DNA of 64,000 bases from Alphaproteobacteria bacterium (lineage in GTDB: Bacteria; Planctomycetota; Phycisphaerae; UBA1845). Under the pieces are notes generated by a model that searched no databases, was not told the origin of the DNA, and saw only the letters and a program-made list of their open reading frames with translations. Shown one piece after another: positions 25,501 to 33,547 of this stretch (within the stretch, counting starts at the first letter, position 1; each line of letters starts with the position of its first letter). The position numbers and the translations under genes are program-made. The stretch is from the NCBI GenBank assembly GCA_028285105.1, contig JANQQE010000013.1, positions 62,001 through 126,000 on the forward strand. Reading direction: 5' to 3'.

Positions 25501-26430
25501 ATGGACTGGATTCAGCTTTGGAAAATCGCTTCGGCGCCCGACAACGTTCCCATCATCATCATGTTGGGGTTGGTCGGATTCTATACCTGGTACGCCATGA
25601 AGCAGGCGCTCGCGAACGATCGCCTGGCAGCCGAGTTGGAAGCCGACCCGGCGATGCAGAAGACCCATCACCGAAAAACGCATCCATTCCAAAAGGGCTG
25701 GGCGGAGCGCGTACACGTTTGGCCGTACCTTCTGAAAATTGAATTTCTCGCGGCGATCATCGTCACGTTTATTCTGATGGTCTGGTCCATTTTGCTCGAT
25801 GCTCCCTTGGAAGAACCAGCCAACCCGTCGCTCACCATGAACCCGTCAAAAGCACCGTGGTATTTCCTCGGACTTCAGGAAATGCTCGTCTACTTCGACC
25901 CATGGATCGCGGGTGTGGTGCTACCGGGGATCATCGTCGTCGGTTTGATGGCAATCCCGTATATCGATGTCAATCCGCTGGGTAACGGATACTACACGTT
26001 CAAGCAACGAGCCTTTGCGATCTTAACGTTCCAGTTTGGTTGGTTGGTGCTTTGGGTGCTGCTGGTGTTTATTGGCACGTTTATTCGTGGTCCTGGTTGG
26101 TTGTGGTTCTGGCCCGGGCAGTTCTGGGATCACCATCGCGTGGTGCATGAGACCAACGTCGATCTCCACGAATGGTTCGGGATTACCTCGCAACCCATGA
26201 TGGGAATTTTTGGGGCGGTGGTCGTCGGCGGATTCCTCGCGGTCAGTGGTGGCTTGTTCCATGTGCTGTTCAAGAAGTACGCAGCCAACGCTTATCGCAA
26301 GATGAACATCTGGCAATATGGCACACTGGTCGGGCTGTTCGTGATCCAGTTGGGCCTACCTGCGAAGATCATTGCCCGATTGGCTTTTCGCATTAAATAC
26401 GTCATGGTGACACCTTGGTTTAATATTTAA
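25501..26430 (+). CDS. Cytochrome b, C-terminal half (subunit IV-like), with APWY in place of PEWY
   Basis: The C-terminal part of cytochrome b, completing the Qo site. The 309-residue protein carries an extra N-terminal TM helix (about 18-34) before the conserved part. The Qo motif reads KAPWYFLGLQEMLVYF, so the catalytic Glu of PEWY is replaced by Pro. Further TM helices follow, and an extension rich in aromatic residues and His (WDHHRVVHETN) sits before two final helices. PEWY variants are known in low-potential menaquinol complexes; that fits, but quinone type is not shown here. It is translated 64 bases after the N-terminal half. Confidence 0.88.
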   Translation: MDWIQLWKIASAPDNVPIIIMLGLVGFYTWYAMKQALANDRLAAELEADPAMQKTHHRKTHPFQKGWAERVHVWPYLLKIEFLAAIIVTFILMVWSILLDAPLEEPANPSLTMNPSKAPWYFLGLQEMLVYFDPWIAGVVLPGIIVVGLMAIPYIDVNPLGNGYYTFKQRAFAILTFQFGWLVLWVLLVFIGTFIRGPGWLWFWPGQFWDHHRVVHETNVDLHEWFGITSQPMMGIFGAVVVGGFLAVSGGLFHVLFKKYAANAYRKMNIWQYGTLVGLFVIQLGLPAKIIARLAFRIKYVMVTPWFNI

Positions 26431-26526
26431 GGTCGCCATTCTGAGTCGGCTGAACCGTGTCGCTCAAGAAACCATGTTGCCGCAAATTCGGATGGTGAAA
26501 TCCGACCTTGCGCAATAGAGTCATGC

Positions 26527-27375
26527 ATGTCTGGTACTCCTCCACCCGCCAAGCGTAAGTCTGCCCCCCTCTTGATGGTTGCGATTCTGGTGTTCGCATC
26601 GTTGGCACTTCCCGTGTTCTTCTGGAAAGGGACGTGGTTTGGCACTCGGCTGACCGACGATCAGATTCGCGAATACCTCACCGAGGCAGACAATCCGCGC
26701 AAAACGCAACACGCCCTCGAACGAATCACCGAGCGCATTCGGTCCAAAGACGCCAACGTCGCCTCGTTTTACCCACTGATCCCTCCGCTCGCTTCCAACG
26801 ATCGCCACGAAATCAGAATGATGGCCGCCTGGGTCATGGGGTGGGACACATCCGCCGAAGGGTTTCAACATGCTCTGGCCGAACTCGTCAATGATCCGGT
26901 AGAGTTGGTGCAAAGAAACGCGGCGCTGTCACTGTCAAAATACAACGACGATCGCAGCAAACCCGTTCTTCTGTCGATGCTGAAACCGTACGAAGTCAAA
27001 AGCCCACAAGCCGGGTCGATCTCTGGCTTGCTGCAAAAAGGGCAACCCGTCCGAGCCGGGATGGAAATCGCGTACCTCAAATCGTCGGGTGGCCAATCGA
27101 GCAAGATCGTTTCGCCGGTCGATGGTTCGGTCAAACGAGTAGCCGCCGCCAACAAATCGGACGTCGCCAAAGGCGACCTCGTCTATGAAGTCAGCCCCGC
27201 CCAACAAGACATGTGGGAAGCACTCCGGGCCCTGCTCATCGTCGGCGACCTGGAAGACATCGAAGCCATCCAGAAGAATTCCGACCGTTACGCCACCAAA
27301 CCGCAAATCACCACACAAGCCAAAGAAACGGTGAAGGCGATAGAGAAGCGTGCGCAAGAAAAGCAACCCGACTAA
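26527..27375 (+). CDS. Membrane-anchored HEAT-repeat protein with an inserted barrel-sandwich (lipoyl-like) domain
   Basis: Function unknown, but it is the fourth gene of the Rieske-cytochrome b operon, where a cytochrome c subunit is often found. The 282-residue protein has one TM helix (about 14-33). HEAT-like helical pairs occupy about 44-152 and 225-275. Between them, residues 155-223 form a duplicated beta-pattern (VKSPQAGSISGLLQKGQPVRAG, then IVSPVDGSVKRV ... VAKGDLVYEV), typical of biotinyl/lipoyl-type barrel-sandwich hybrids but without the attachment Lys at the turn. There is no CxxCH, so it binds no heme c. A structural or assembly role in the complex is inferred from position. Confidence 0.8.
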   Translation: MSGTPPPAKRKSAPLLMVAILVFASLALPVFFWKGTWFGTRLTDDQIREYLTEADNPRKTQHALERITERIRSKDANVASFYPLIPPLASNDRHEIRMMAAWVMGWDTSAEGFQHALAELVNDPVELVQRNAALSLSKYNDDRSKPVLLSMLKPYEVKSPQAGSISGLLQKGQPVRAGMEIAYLKSSGGQSSKIVSPVDGSVKRVAAANKSDVAKGDLVYEVSPAQQDMWEALRALLIVGDLEDIEAIQKNSDRYATKPQITTQAKETVKAIEKRAQEKQPD

Positions 27376-27381
27376 GCCATT

Positions 27382-28677
27382 TCAAGATTGCGATCTGCGC
27401 TTATTGATCCTCATCAAGAGCATCGTCGCGATGAAACCTGTGATCGAAAACGCGACTACCATTATAAATACATCGCGATGACCAGCAGCCCCTGGCGAAC
27501 GGTCGAGCAGGTATCCCATCGCAGGGCCCATGAAGACATCGGGGGTGTATCCAAGCACCGAAACCAGTCCGACGGTGCTGCCTGTGTATGCGAGCGGTAC
27601 GCTGACTTCTTCCATGATCGCGAAGTAGAGGCCGCGAAGGGCGCAGATGCCGAGGCTTGCACACACGACGGTTAAAACGAATGGAACGTACATCGATGCT
27701 GTCATTGCTGGCGTGGCTAGGACGGCGCTGCCTGCGATCATCAACAGAAAGCTGACGAGCATCATTCTCGACGTTCCGAATCGGTCGGCGAGCAGTCCTG
27801 CGCCGATCGCGCCGATTGGTCGCATCCAAAGCGAGTATGTGCCGACGCGGGCGGCTTCCACTTCGTCGACGTGCAGGACTTCTTTGGCGTAGAGCGAGAA
27901 GTCGTCCGTCACCTTGTAGCCGACATACGCGCAGACGATGATTGCCGCTTGCAACCACACGGCTGGCATGGTTGCGATGTGCGCGATGCCGCGAAGGGTG
28001 ATTCGAGATTGGTCGGACTGACATTGTGATTCGTGCTTTGGAAGAAAGAGTACCGTGAGAATTGCAGCGCCTGCGGTCATCGACGCGATCAAGAGAATGA
28101 CTTGCTTCAATGCATCCGTGCGGACTTCTATCGATGCCGAAGCCACGTCTTCCGGCAATAGCGACGCATAGAGCGCAACCATACAGGATCCGACGGCGGC
28201 AGCGAACAACCCGCGCCCGCCATCGAGTAAACCGAACGCCGCCCCTTGAGCGAGTCGCCCTCCCCACTCGCGTGTCGCCCGAATGAGTGCGGCCCAAAAC
28301 AGCGCGATGGTCGTAAATCCCCAATATCCGTAGATCCATTTGAGCGTTTGAAGGGACGGAATCCGCCATAGCAACACGCCCCCGAATGCCGTAGCGATGA
28401 GTGCAATCGCCAAAAGTTTTCGCGGGCTGAACAGATCGGCAAGCGGCCCACCGAAACCGTACGACACCATCGCCACAATCCCATAAATGGCGAAGGCCGC
28501 TCCCAACTCGGTGTTGGTGAGTCCGAAGACTTCAAGAATGGTTGGCCGGAATACACGCGGGAAGACAAACGGCAAAAAGAAAACAGCTTCGCCAGCGACG
28601 ATGAGCGCGAACATCATGCAGGCGCGACGACGCGAAGTCGATTCAATCGTTTCGGGCTGGAACGTTGGCGCAGTCAA
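27382..28677 (-). CDS. Major facilitator superfamily transporter
   Basis: A 431-residue inner-membrane carrier with twelve predicted TM helices. Helix 2-3 loop shows GGPLADLFSPRK, the MFS signature, with a second copy GAGLLADRFGTSR in the C-terminal half. The fold resembles organophosphate/hexuronate-type carriers; the substrate is unknown. The likely start is TTG at 28677, overlapping the stop of the methyltransferase gene (TTGA); the first ATG is at 28617, just before TM1. It is convergent with the bc-type operon, only six bases from its end. Confidence 0.85.
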   Translation of the reverse strand: MTAPTFQPETIESTSRRRACMMFALIVAGEAVFFLPFVFPRVFRPTILEVFGLTNTELGAAFAIYGIVAMVSYGFGGPLADLFSPRKLLAIALIATAFGGVLLWRIPSLQTLKWIYGYWGFTTIALFWAALIRATREWGGRLAQGAAFGLLDGGRGLFAAAVGSCMVALYASLLPEDVASASIEVRTDALKQVILLIASMTAGAAILTVLFLPKHESQCQSDQSRITLRGIAHIATMPAVWLQAAIIVCAYVGYKVTDDFSLYAKEVLHVDEVEAARVGTYSLWMRPIGAIGAGLLADRFGTSRMMLVSFLLMIAGSAVLATPAMTASMYVPFVLTVVCASLGICALRGLYFAIMEEVSVPLAYTGSTVGLVSVLGYTPDVFMGPAMGYLLDRSPGAAGHRDVFIMVVAFSITGFIATMLLMRINKRRSQS

Positions 28678-29456
28678 GCCGTCTCGATCTGAAGCGACTT
28701 GAGAAAATCAGCGGGCACTTGCGAATTGATGCGACCGACCATTGCATAGTATTTCAGCGGCACGCCTTCCATCGAAAGTCGGTGCGTGTAGCGCTCCAAC
28801 TGATACACATCCAGGAATTCCGAAAAAATCAACTCGCGGATAAAGCGTGAGAAACCCGACGTATCGGAATGATCGAGAAAGGTTTCTTTGATATTAAACG
28901 CCACCCAACCGTTCGTTCGAATCAATTGCAACGCCGTCATGAATGCCTTGGGCGGAATGTCGCCAAAGCCCAGCGCCGCCACCGACGCCAGGCAATCGAA
29001 TCGCCATTCGGCCAACAGTTGACGCTTCTCTTCAGCAAGATTGATGAAGTCGGCAACCAGATAGTCGTCGTAAGCTGTCGGTCGATCGCGGTATGCCGCT
29101 TCACGCGCTTCGGGAATGATGTCAACGCCCACAATCCGCGCGACACCAAGGTTACGCAATCGTTCGGCCATCATCCCGTTACCGGCACCAAGGTCGAGTA
29201 CCCGAAGTTCCGTACATCCGAGCCACTCCGATGAAAGGCTGTCTTGAAGCAACTCAGCCACCTTCTGCGGCGACGTACACTTCAACCGATCATAAAAAAG
29301 CTGCTCATACAAGCCGGGTTTGGAATAGATTCGATCATAATCGTGAAAGAGAATCTTCTCGCGCCCACCATTTTCGATAATGTGAAAATACGCCTCAGCT
29401 TGGCTGAGCTGATGCTCTTGCTCTAAGGGAAACTGCAATCGGTATCTTGGTAGCAT
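28674..29456 (-). CDS. Class I SAM-dependent methyltransferase
   Basis: A 260-residue predicted methyltransferase. The SAM-binding motif I is VLDLGAGNGMMAERL (about residues 82-96), followed by motif II IVGVDIIPEA and a motif III-like FDCLASVAALGFGDIP. The substrate is not recognisable. An N-terminal extension of about 75 residues precedes the fold. It is translationally coupled to the MFS carrier downstream, which suggests that a methylated small molecule may be exported or its precursor imported; this is an inference. Confidence 0.82.
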   Translation of the reverse strand: MLPRYRLQFPLEQEHQLSQAEAYFHIIENGGREKILFHDYDRIYSKPGLYEQLFYDRLKCTSPQKVAELLQDSLSSEWLGCTELRVLDLGAGNGMMAERLRNLGVARIVGVDIIPEAREAAYRDRPTAYDDYLVADFINLAEEKRQLLAEWRFDCLASVAALGFGDIPPKAFMTALQLIRTNGWVAFNIKETFLDHSDTSGFSRFIRELIFSEFLDVYQLERYTHRLSMEGVPLKYYAMVGRINSQVPADFLKSLQIETA

Positions 29457-29802
29457 GGGTTCCAGTCAATCTTTTTAGGGTCGATCGTTTCAGACCGATC
29501 GTTTCAGATCGATCGATTTGGGGGTTGCGGCTCAAGCAATGGGCGCACTACAACGCGCCGGATGCAGTCACCCATCAACTGGCTTAAGCCAGTGTCAACA
29601 AAGCTAATCGAAGATTTTAATCATCCGGCAAAATCGAGGATATTTGATTTATAGAAACAGCAGTATAACAAATGGGCCGAGCTTTCGCAAAGAACGCAAC
29701 GACCCATGCGTGCGCAATTGGCACGAATCGCTCGTTCGCCCTACGCACAAAGGCGCGTTGTTCGATACCACATTCTTGATTTTGCGAAGACGATAGGGAA
29801 AT
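29457..29802. other. Intergenic with a short tandem repeat
   Basis: About 345 bases between the ferredoxin gene and the methyltransferase gene. It contains two tandem copies of a 14-base unit CGATCGTTTCAGAY (29482-29509). No coding frame was recognised; the open frame on the minus strand overlaps the ferredoxin gene out of frame. Confidence 0.4.
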
Positions 29803-30141
29803 CTAGAAAGGCAGTTCGCCGAAGGACTCTTCGAATTCTGGCGTTGGGACCATGTCGATGGCGTCCCAAGGGCAGCCGTCCAGCACCATGTCCATCGGGC
29901 CTTTGGTGATGCAGCGCTTGCAACCAATGCACGCCAGCGGATCGACAATGACGCGACCGAAGTCTGGGGCGAAGGCGGTGTCTTTGACCAGAATCATGCA
30001 GTCATCGACCGGACAGAGTTCGATGCACACCGGTGAACCCGCACAGCCCGTACACGCATCGTTTACGACGGCGATCTCTTTGGGCTTCTTCTTACGCGGC
30101 TTGGCGGTTTTGGCACTGCGTTTTGGATCAACAATCGGCAT
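29803..30141 (-). CDS. 2[4Fe-4S] ferredoxin-like protein
   Basis: A 112-residue soluble electron carrier. After a basic Lys-rich N-terminus (residues 7-22) come two Cys clusters: CTGCAGSPVCIELCP and CIGCKRC followed by a distant CPWD. The first cluster has an enlarged CxxCx4Cx3C spacing and the second is interrupted (CIGCKRCITKGPMDMVLDGCP), both resembling the ferredoxins found beside planctomycete respiratory genes. Its partner is not evident. It stands alone with over 100 bases on each side. Confidence 0.82.
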   Translation of the reverse strand: MPIVDPKRSAKTAKPRKKKPKEIAVVNDACTGCAGSPVCIELCPVDDCMILVKDTAFAPDFGRVIVDPLACIGCKRCITKGPMDMVLDGCPWDAIDMVPTPEFEESFGELPF

Positions 30142-30267
30142 CTGTCGATTCTCACTTTTGAGCCATTCGTTGGCGGTATGCGACTTACGGAATCCTCGTC
30201 AATTTCGACGTTTCAACTGGTGGGGATTATAGCATTTCCGGCGAAAATATCCCCCCATTTCATCTGA

Positions 30268-31470
30268 CTATTCGCCTTGCGACTCGGATTCTCTCGAAGT
30301 GTCGCTCGGTTTGCGAAACAGCGCCAGACTGCTGGTAAACCCGTGTACGAAGGTCTTTCCGCCGACCGGACCAATCTCACCCTGAGCGAAAAAACCGGCT
30401 ACCGAGCAGTTGCTGGCGAAGTCGTTGACCAGCGTAATATCATGGTTGGCTTCCTTGAAGAACCGGCGCCCCCGCCCGTTGCAGTTGAACAGCAATGCCC
30501 CGCTGACCGGCGTTTTGTCGGAACTCTTCTCCGCTTCCAGCAACCGCTGCATTTCCTCGGTCGCACTTTGTGAATCGCGAACATGAAACTGCACGGTTTG
30601 GCCAGGCCGTAGAAAATCGCCAACAGCGAGCGCCTTCTTTTCGGTCACGCCCATCATGTTGCGAATCAAGAAATCTCCGATGCCTGCATTGGTCACGTGT
30701 TCATCGACCAATCGACCGACGTGGAGCCCGGTTCGCATCAGCTTTTGATCTTCGTCGGGAGCACTGTTAAAGACGTTGCGTAATACATCGAGCGCCGGCT
30801 TACCGCCCAATTCTTGAATCAAATTCTCGTGCGATTTGGTAATCACGAACGGATCGCCGACCGTTCGACAGCCCTGCGACACCACCGAACTGACGTCGAT
30901 GTTGCCAGTCAACGCGACGCCCACGAGCCCCTGGCGCAACGCCTGGTCGCCGATGAACAGTCGATTCTGACCGACCTCCGTCGCTCCGCTGGCCATCCCA
31001 CCTACAATGATCGAACCGGGATAGAGCATGTCCATTCTCTCGATGAACAATTGCGCGTTGATCGAAAACGGATCGGGCAGCAACACGAAGCTCGGCGAGT
31101 CTTCAGGCCGCACACCGATTCGCTCGTACCACGTTTCAGGTGGCGCTTCTTCGAGAATTTGAAGATCCTGCTGATCGAACACGAACGAATTCACCCGCAC
31201 ATCCGGCAAGCGCGCCGCCCATAGCGTAATCGCGGGTTGGGCTTCGATCTCAGCCGTCGGTCCGATGATGCTCTCGCCGGTACATCCGATCAGATTTCGA
31301 CAGTCGATGCTGTTGTAGACTTCGCGGATCAGTTCATGGAATTCCGGACCGTGGTGGTGCGAGGCGAACATGAATGCCAGGTCAGCTTTGAATGCCTTCA
31401 GATCGACGCAAAGATCGTGGACGGCTGCTTCCACTTCTCGACGCAAGGTTAGCTTGGAGATAAATTCCAT
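30268..31470 (-). CDS. FIST-domain sensory protein
   Basis: A soluble 400-residue protein with FIST N-terminal and C-terminal domains, thought to bind small ligands such as amino acids in signal transduction. Visible signs are the N-terminal FMFASHHH strand, the LIGCTGESIIG turn near residue 70, VGGMASGA, and the C-terminal domain with FNCNGRGRRFF and GFFAQGEIGPV. There is no attached kinase, GGDEF or methyl-accepting domain. The ATG at 31470 is preferred; a GTG at 31485 is possible. It is divergent from the pseudo-receiver gene, which could be its signalling partner. Confidence 0.85.
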   Translation of the reverse strand: MEFISKLTLRREVEAAVHDLCVDLKAFKADLAFMFASHHHGPEFHELIREVYNSIDCRNLIGCTGESIIGPTAEIEAQPAITLWAARLPDVRVNSFVFDQQDLQILEEAPPETWYERIGVRPEDSPSFVLLPDPFSINAQLFIERMDMLYPGSIIVGGMASGATEVGQNRLFIGDQALRQGLVGVALTGNIDVSSVVSQGCRTVGDPFVITKSHENLIQELGGKPALDVLRNVFNSAPDEDQKLMRTGLHVGRLVDEHVTNAGIGDFLIRNMMGVTEKKALAVGDFLRPGQTVQFHVRDSQSATEEMQRLLEAEKSSDKTPVSGALLFNCNGRGRRFFKEANHDITLVNDFASNCSVAGFFAQGEIGPVGGKTFVHGFTSSLALFRKPSDTSRESESQGE

Positions 31471-31656
31471 CGCAGTCTCAATCACCGTCAGATTCTAACC
31501 AACTGGCGGGGTCTTAATCGATTGTGGGGGCTGGAATCGACAAACTCCAGAACCGCCGAAATGGCACGTAACAGCGACGCCATGGCAGCATCACATTATA
31601 CTCCTCAAGTCGGCAAAAGTCTCGACACTCAAAGAATGTATCGGGAGACCCAAAGC

Positions 31657-32013
31657 ATGTCCAAAGTTGTTGTGATCGTCAGCGATTTAATTTTCCGCAC
31701 AAAAATCTCATCGTGCGCCCAAACCGTCGGCCTGCCTTTGGAATTCGCCAGTTCGCTCGACGAATTTACGCGAATCGCAACTGACGGTACACCGACGGCT
31801 GTCATCGTCGATCTTGAACAGGACGACATGCTGATCAAGGGCTTGATCGATTCCGCCGCATCGCATGAACCCCAGCCCAGGCTCATCGGGTTCTGCCCGC
31901 ACGTTCGCAAAGAGGTCATGGAACAAGCCAGAACATCCGGTTTCGATCAAGTGATGACTCGCTCGTCTTTCGCTTCAAACCTGCCGTCGATTCTTAGCGA
32001 ATTTGTCGCATGA
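31657..32013 (+). CDS. Degenerate response-regulator receiver-like protein
   Basis: A 118-residue protein with the size and alternating strand/helix pattern of a CheY-like receiver. It starts KVVVIVSDLIFRTKI, has a central AVIVDLEQDD with an Asp at the phospho-acceptor position, then LIGFCPHV and a final MTRSSF where the conserved Lys would stand. Loss of the Lys and of one acidic-pocket residue suggests a pseudo-receiver. The ATG at 31657 follows GGGAGA. It is divergent from the FIST gene and 27 bases upstream of the glycerate kinase gene. Confidence 0.6.
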   Translation: MSKVVVIVSDLIFRTKISSCAQTVGLPLEFASSLDEFTRIATDGTPTAVIVDLEQDDMLIKGLIDSAASHEPQPRLIGFCPHVRKEVMEQARTSGFDQVMTRSSFASNLPSILSEFVA

Positions 32014-32040
32014 CCGAACGCCAGCTTCGATACCGATGAC

Positions 32041-33165
32041 ATGAAACTGCTCATTGCACCCGACAGCTTTAAGGGAACGTTAACCGCGGCGCAGGCCAGT
32101 TCGTCCATCGCCGATGGTATCCGTGACGCGATTCCCAACGTCGAAATCTTGCTGCGACCGATCGCCGACGGTGGCGAGGGCACAGTCGACGCCATCCTGC
32201 AATCCAAACCCGGTACCAAGTACACCATCAATGTCACCAGCCCGTTGGGCAATTCGATAGATGCTGAGTACGCGATTCTCGAAGACAAGCGGACAGCGAT
32301 TATCGAGATGGCCGCTGCTTCGGGACTCACGCTTGTACCCGAATCGTTGAGAAACGTGATGCGCGCGACGACTTTCGGAACGGGCGAATTGATCGCCGAT
32401 GCGCTGGATCGCGGTGTGGACCACATCTACGTTGGACTGGGCGGAAGCGCAACTTGCGATGGCGGATTGGGTTGTGCGCAGGCACTTGGGTATCGGTTTC
32501 TTGACGATGCTTGCGAAGTGATCGCCAAACCCGCCGCCGCGATTGATCTGCCACGCATTCAAAAAATTGATCGCACCGAAGTCAATCCACGATTATCCGG
32601 TTGCAAGTTCACCGCGCTTTGCGACGTACGCAACCGACTTTGCGGCGAAACGGGTGCCGCAAGGGTCTTCGCGCCGCAGAAGGGCGCGACGCCCGAGGAT
32701 GTAAGCACGCTGGACATCGGGCTCACGCACTTTGCGAAATTGATCGAACAAGACCTTTCGATTGACGTGCAAGCATTGGATCGAGGCGGAGCGGCTGGAG
32801 GGTTGGCGGCTGGGCTGACCGCATTCTGCAATGCTGAACTCTCCACAGGTGCGTTGACCGTTTTCGACATGATCGATCTCGAAACTGCCATCGACCAAGC
32901 CGACGCGGTCTTCACCGGTGAAGGTCGTCTCGATGCCACCACGCTCAACGGCAAAGCCCCGCTGAGTCTCGCACTGCTTTGCCACGCCGCGAACAAGCCC
33001 GTGTTCGCTCTCGTTGGACAAATCGCCGAGCCAACAAATCTCTGGGAAGAGCATTTCACGGCTGTCGATGCATTGGGCGGCGATCCCTCGAGTTATTCAG
33101 ATCACGCCTCACGCCTTCGCAATCTCTCCAAGGCCAGCGCACTGCAATGGCTTAGGTTCCAATAA
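32041..33165 (+). CDS. Glycerate kinase (GarK/GlxK family)
   Basis: The enzyme phosphorylates D-glycerate (to 2- or 3-phosphoglycerate), feeding it into central metabolism. The 374-residue protein matches family length. It has the N-terminal signature MKLLIAPDSFKGTLTA, then RPIADGGEGTVDAI, the Gly-rich YVGLGGSATCDGG and the C-terminal AVFTGEGRLDATTLNGKAP, all hallmark stretches of type 1 glycerate kinases. Whether the product is 2- or 3-phosphoglycerate cannot be told. No other glycerate or glyoxylate genes are adjacent. Confidence 0.92.
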   Translation: MKLLIAPDSFKGTLTAAQASSSIADGIRDAIPNVEILLRPIADGGEGTVDAILQSKPGTKYTINVTSPLGNSIDAEYAILEDKRTAIIEMAAASGLTLVPESLRNVMRATTFGTGELIADALDRGVDHIYVGLGGSATCDGGLGCAQALGYRFLDDACEVIAKPAAAIDLPRIQKIDRTEVNPRLSGCKFTALCDVRNRLCGETGAARVFAPQKGATPEDVSTLDIGLTHFAKLIEQDLSIDVQALDRGGAAGGLAAGLTAFCNAELSTGALTVFDMIDLETAIDQADAVFTGEGRLDATTLNGKAPLSLALLCHAANKPVFALVGQIAEPTNLWEEHFTAVDALGGDPSSYSDHASRLRNLSKASALQWLRFQ

Positions 33166-33274
33166 CCCCCTCATCCAAGTTGCAACCCCTCAAGGTCGAT
33201 AATACGGGATGACGTCTGAGGACCAGCTCAACACGCTTGAATTGCGAGCAGAGATTCACATCAAGGAGCGGCCA

Positions 33275-33532
33275 ATGGGTACATATCAGCAGGGCGAATC
33301 GGAATCGGCAGAATCAAAACGTTTCGGAGATTACGCCATCGCGTTGGGCTTTTGCACGTCGGCTGACGTCGATCGCGCGGTAAAGATTCAAAAGGATCTG
33401 GTCAATCGCGGATACCCGCACATGCTGATCGGGTTGGTAATGGTGCGCTACGGCATCATCGATGCGGGCCAACTCATCGATGTCCTCAAGACGTTCGAGC
33501 GCGAAGAAGTCATGTCGCTCGCTGCCGACTGA
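33275..33532 (+). CDS. Small protein resembling the GspE/MshE N-terminal domain
   Basis: An 85-residue soluble protein. The core FGDYAIALGFCTSADVDRAVKIQ, followed by GLVMVRYGIIDAGQLIDVL, is the tandem helix-loop-helix pattern seen at the N-termini of type II secretion/pilus ATPases (T2SSE-N/MshEN-like), where it can bind nucleotides such as c-di-GMP. Here it stands alone without an ATPase. The ATG at 33275 has AAGGAG six bases upstream, which decides the start over the earlier in-frame ATG at 33209. Confidence 0.65.
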   Translation: MGTYQQGESESAESKRFGDYAIALGFCTSADVDRAVKIQKDLVNRGYPHMLIGLVMVRYGIIDAGQLIDVLKTFEREEVMSLAAD

Positions 33533-33547
33533 TCCGTTGCACTCGTT

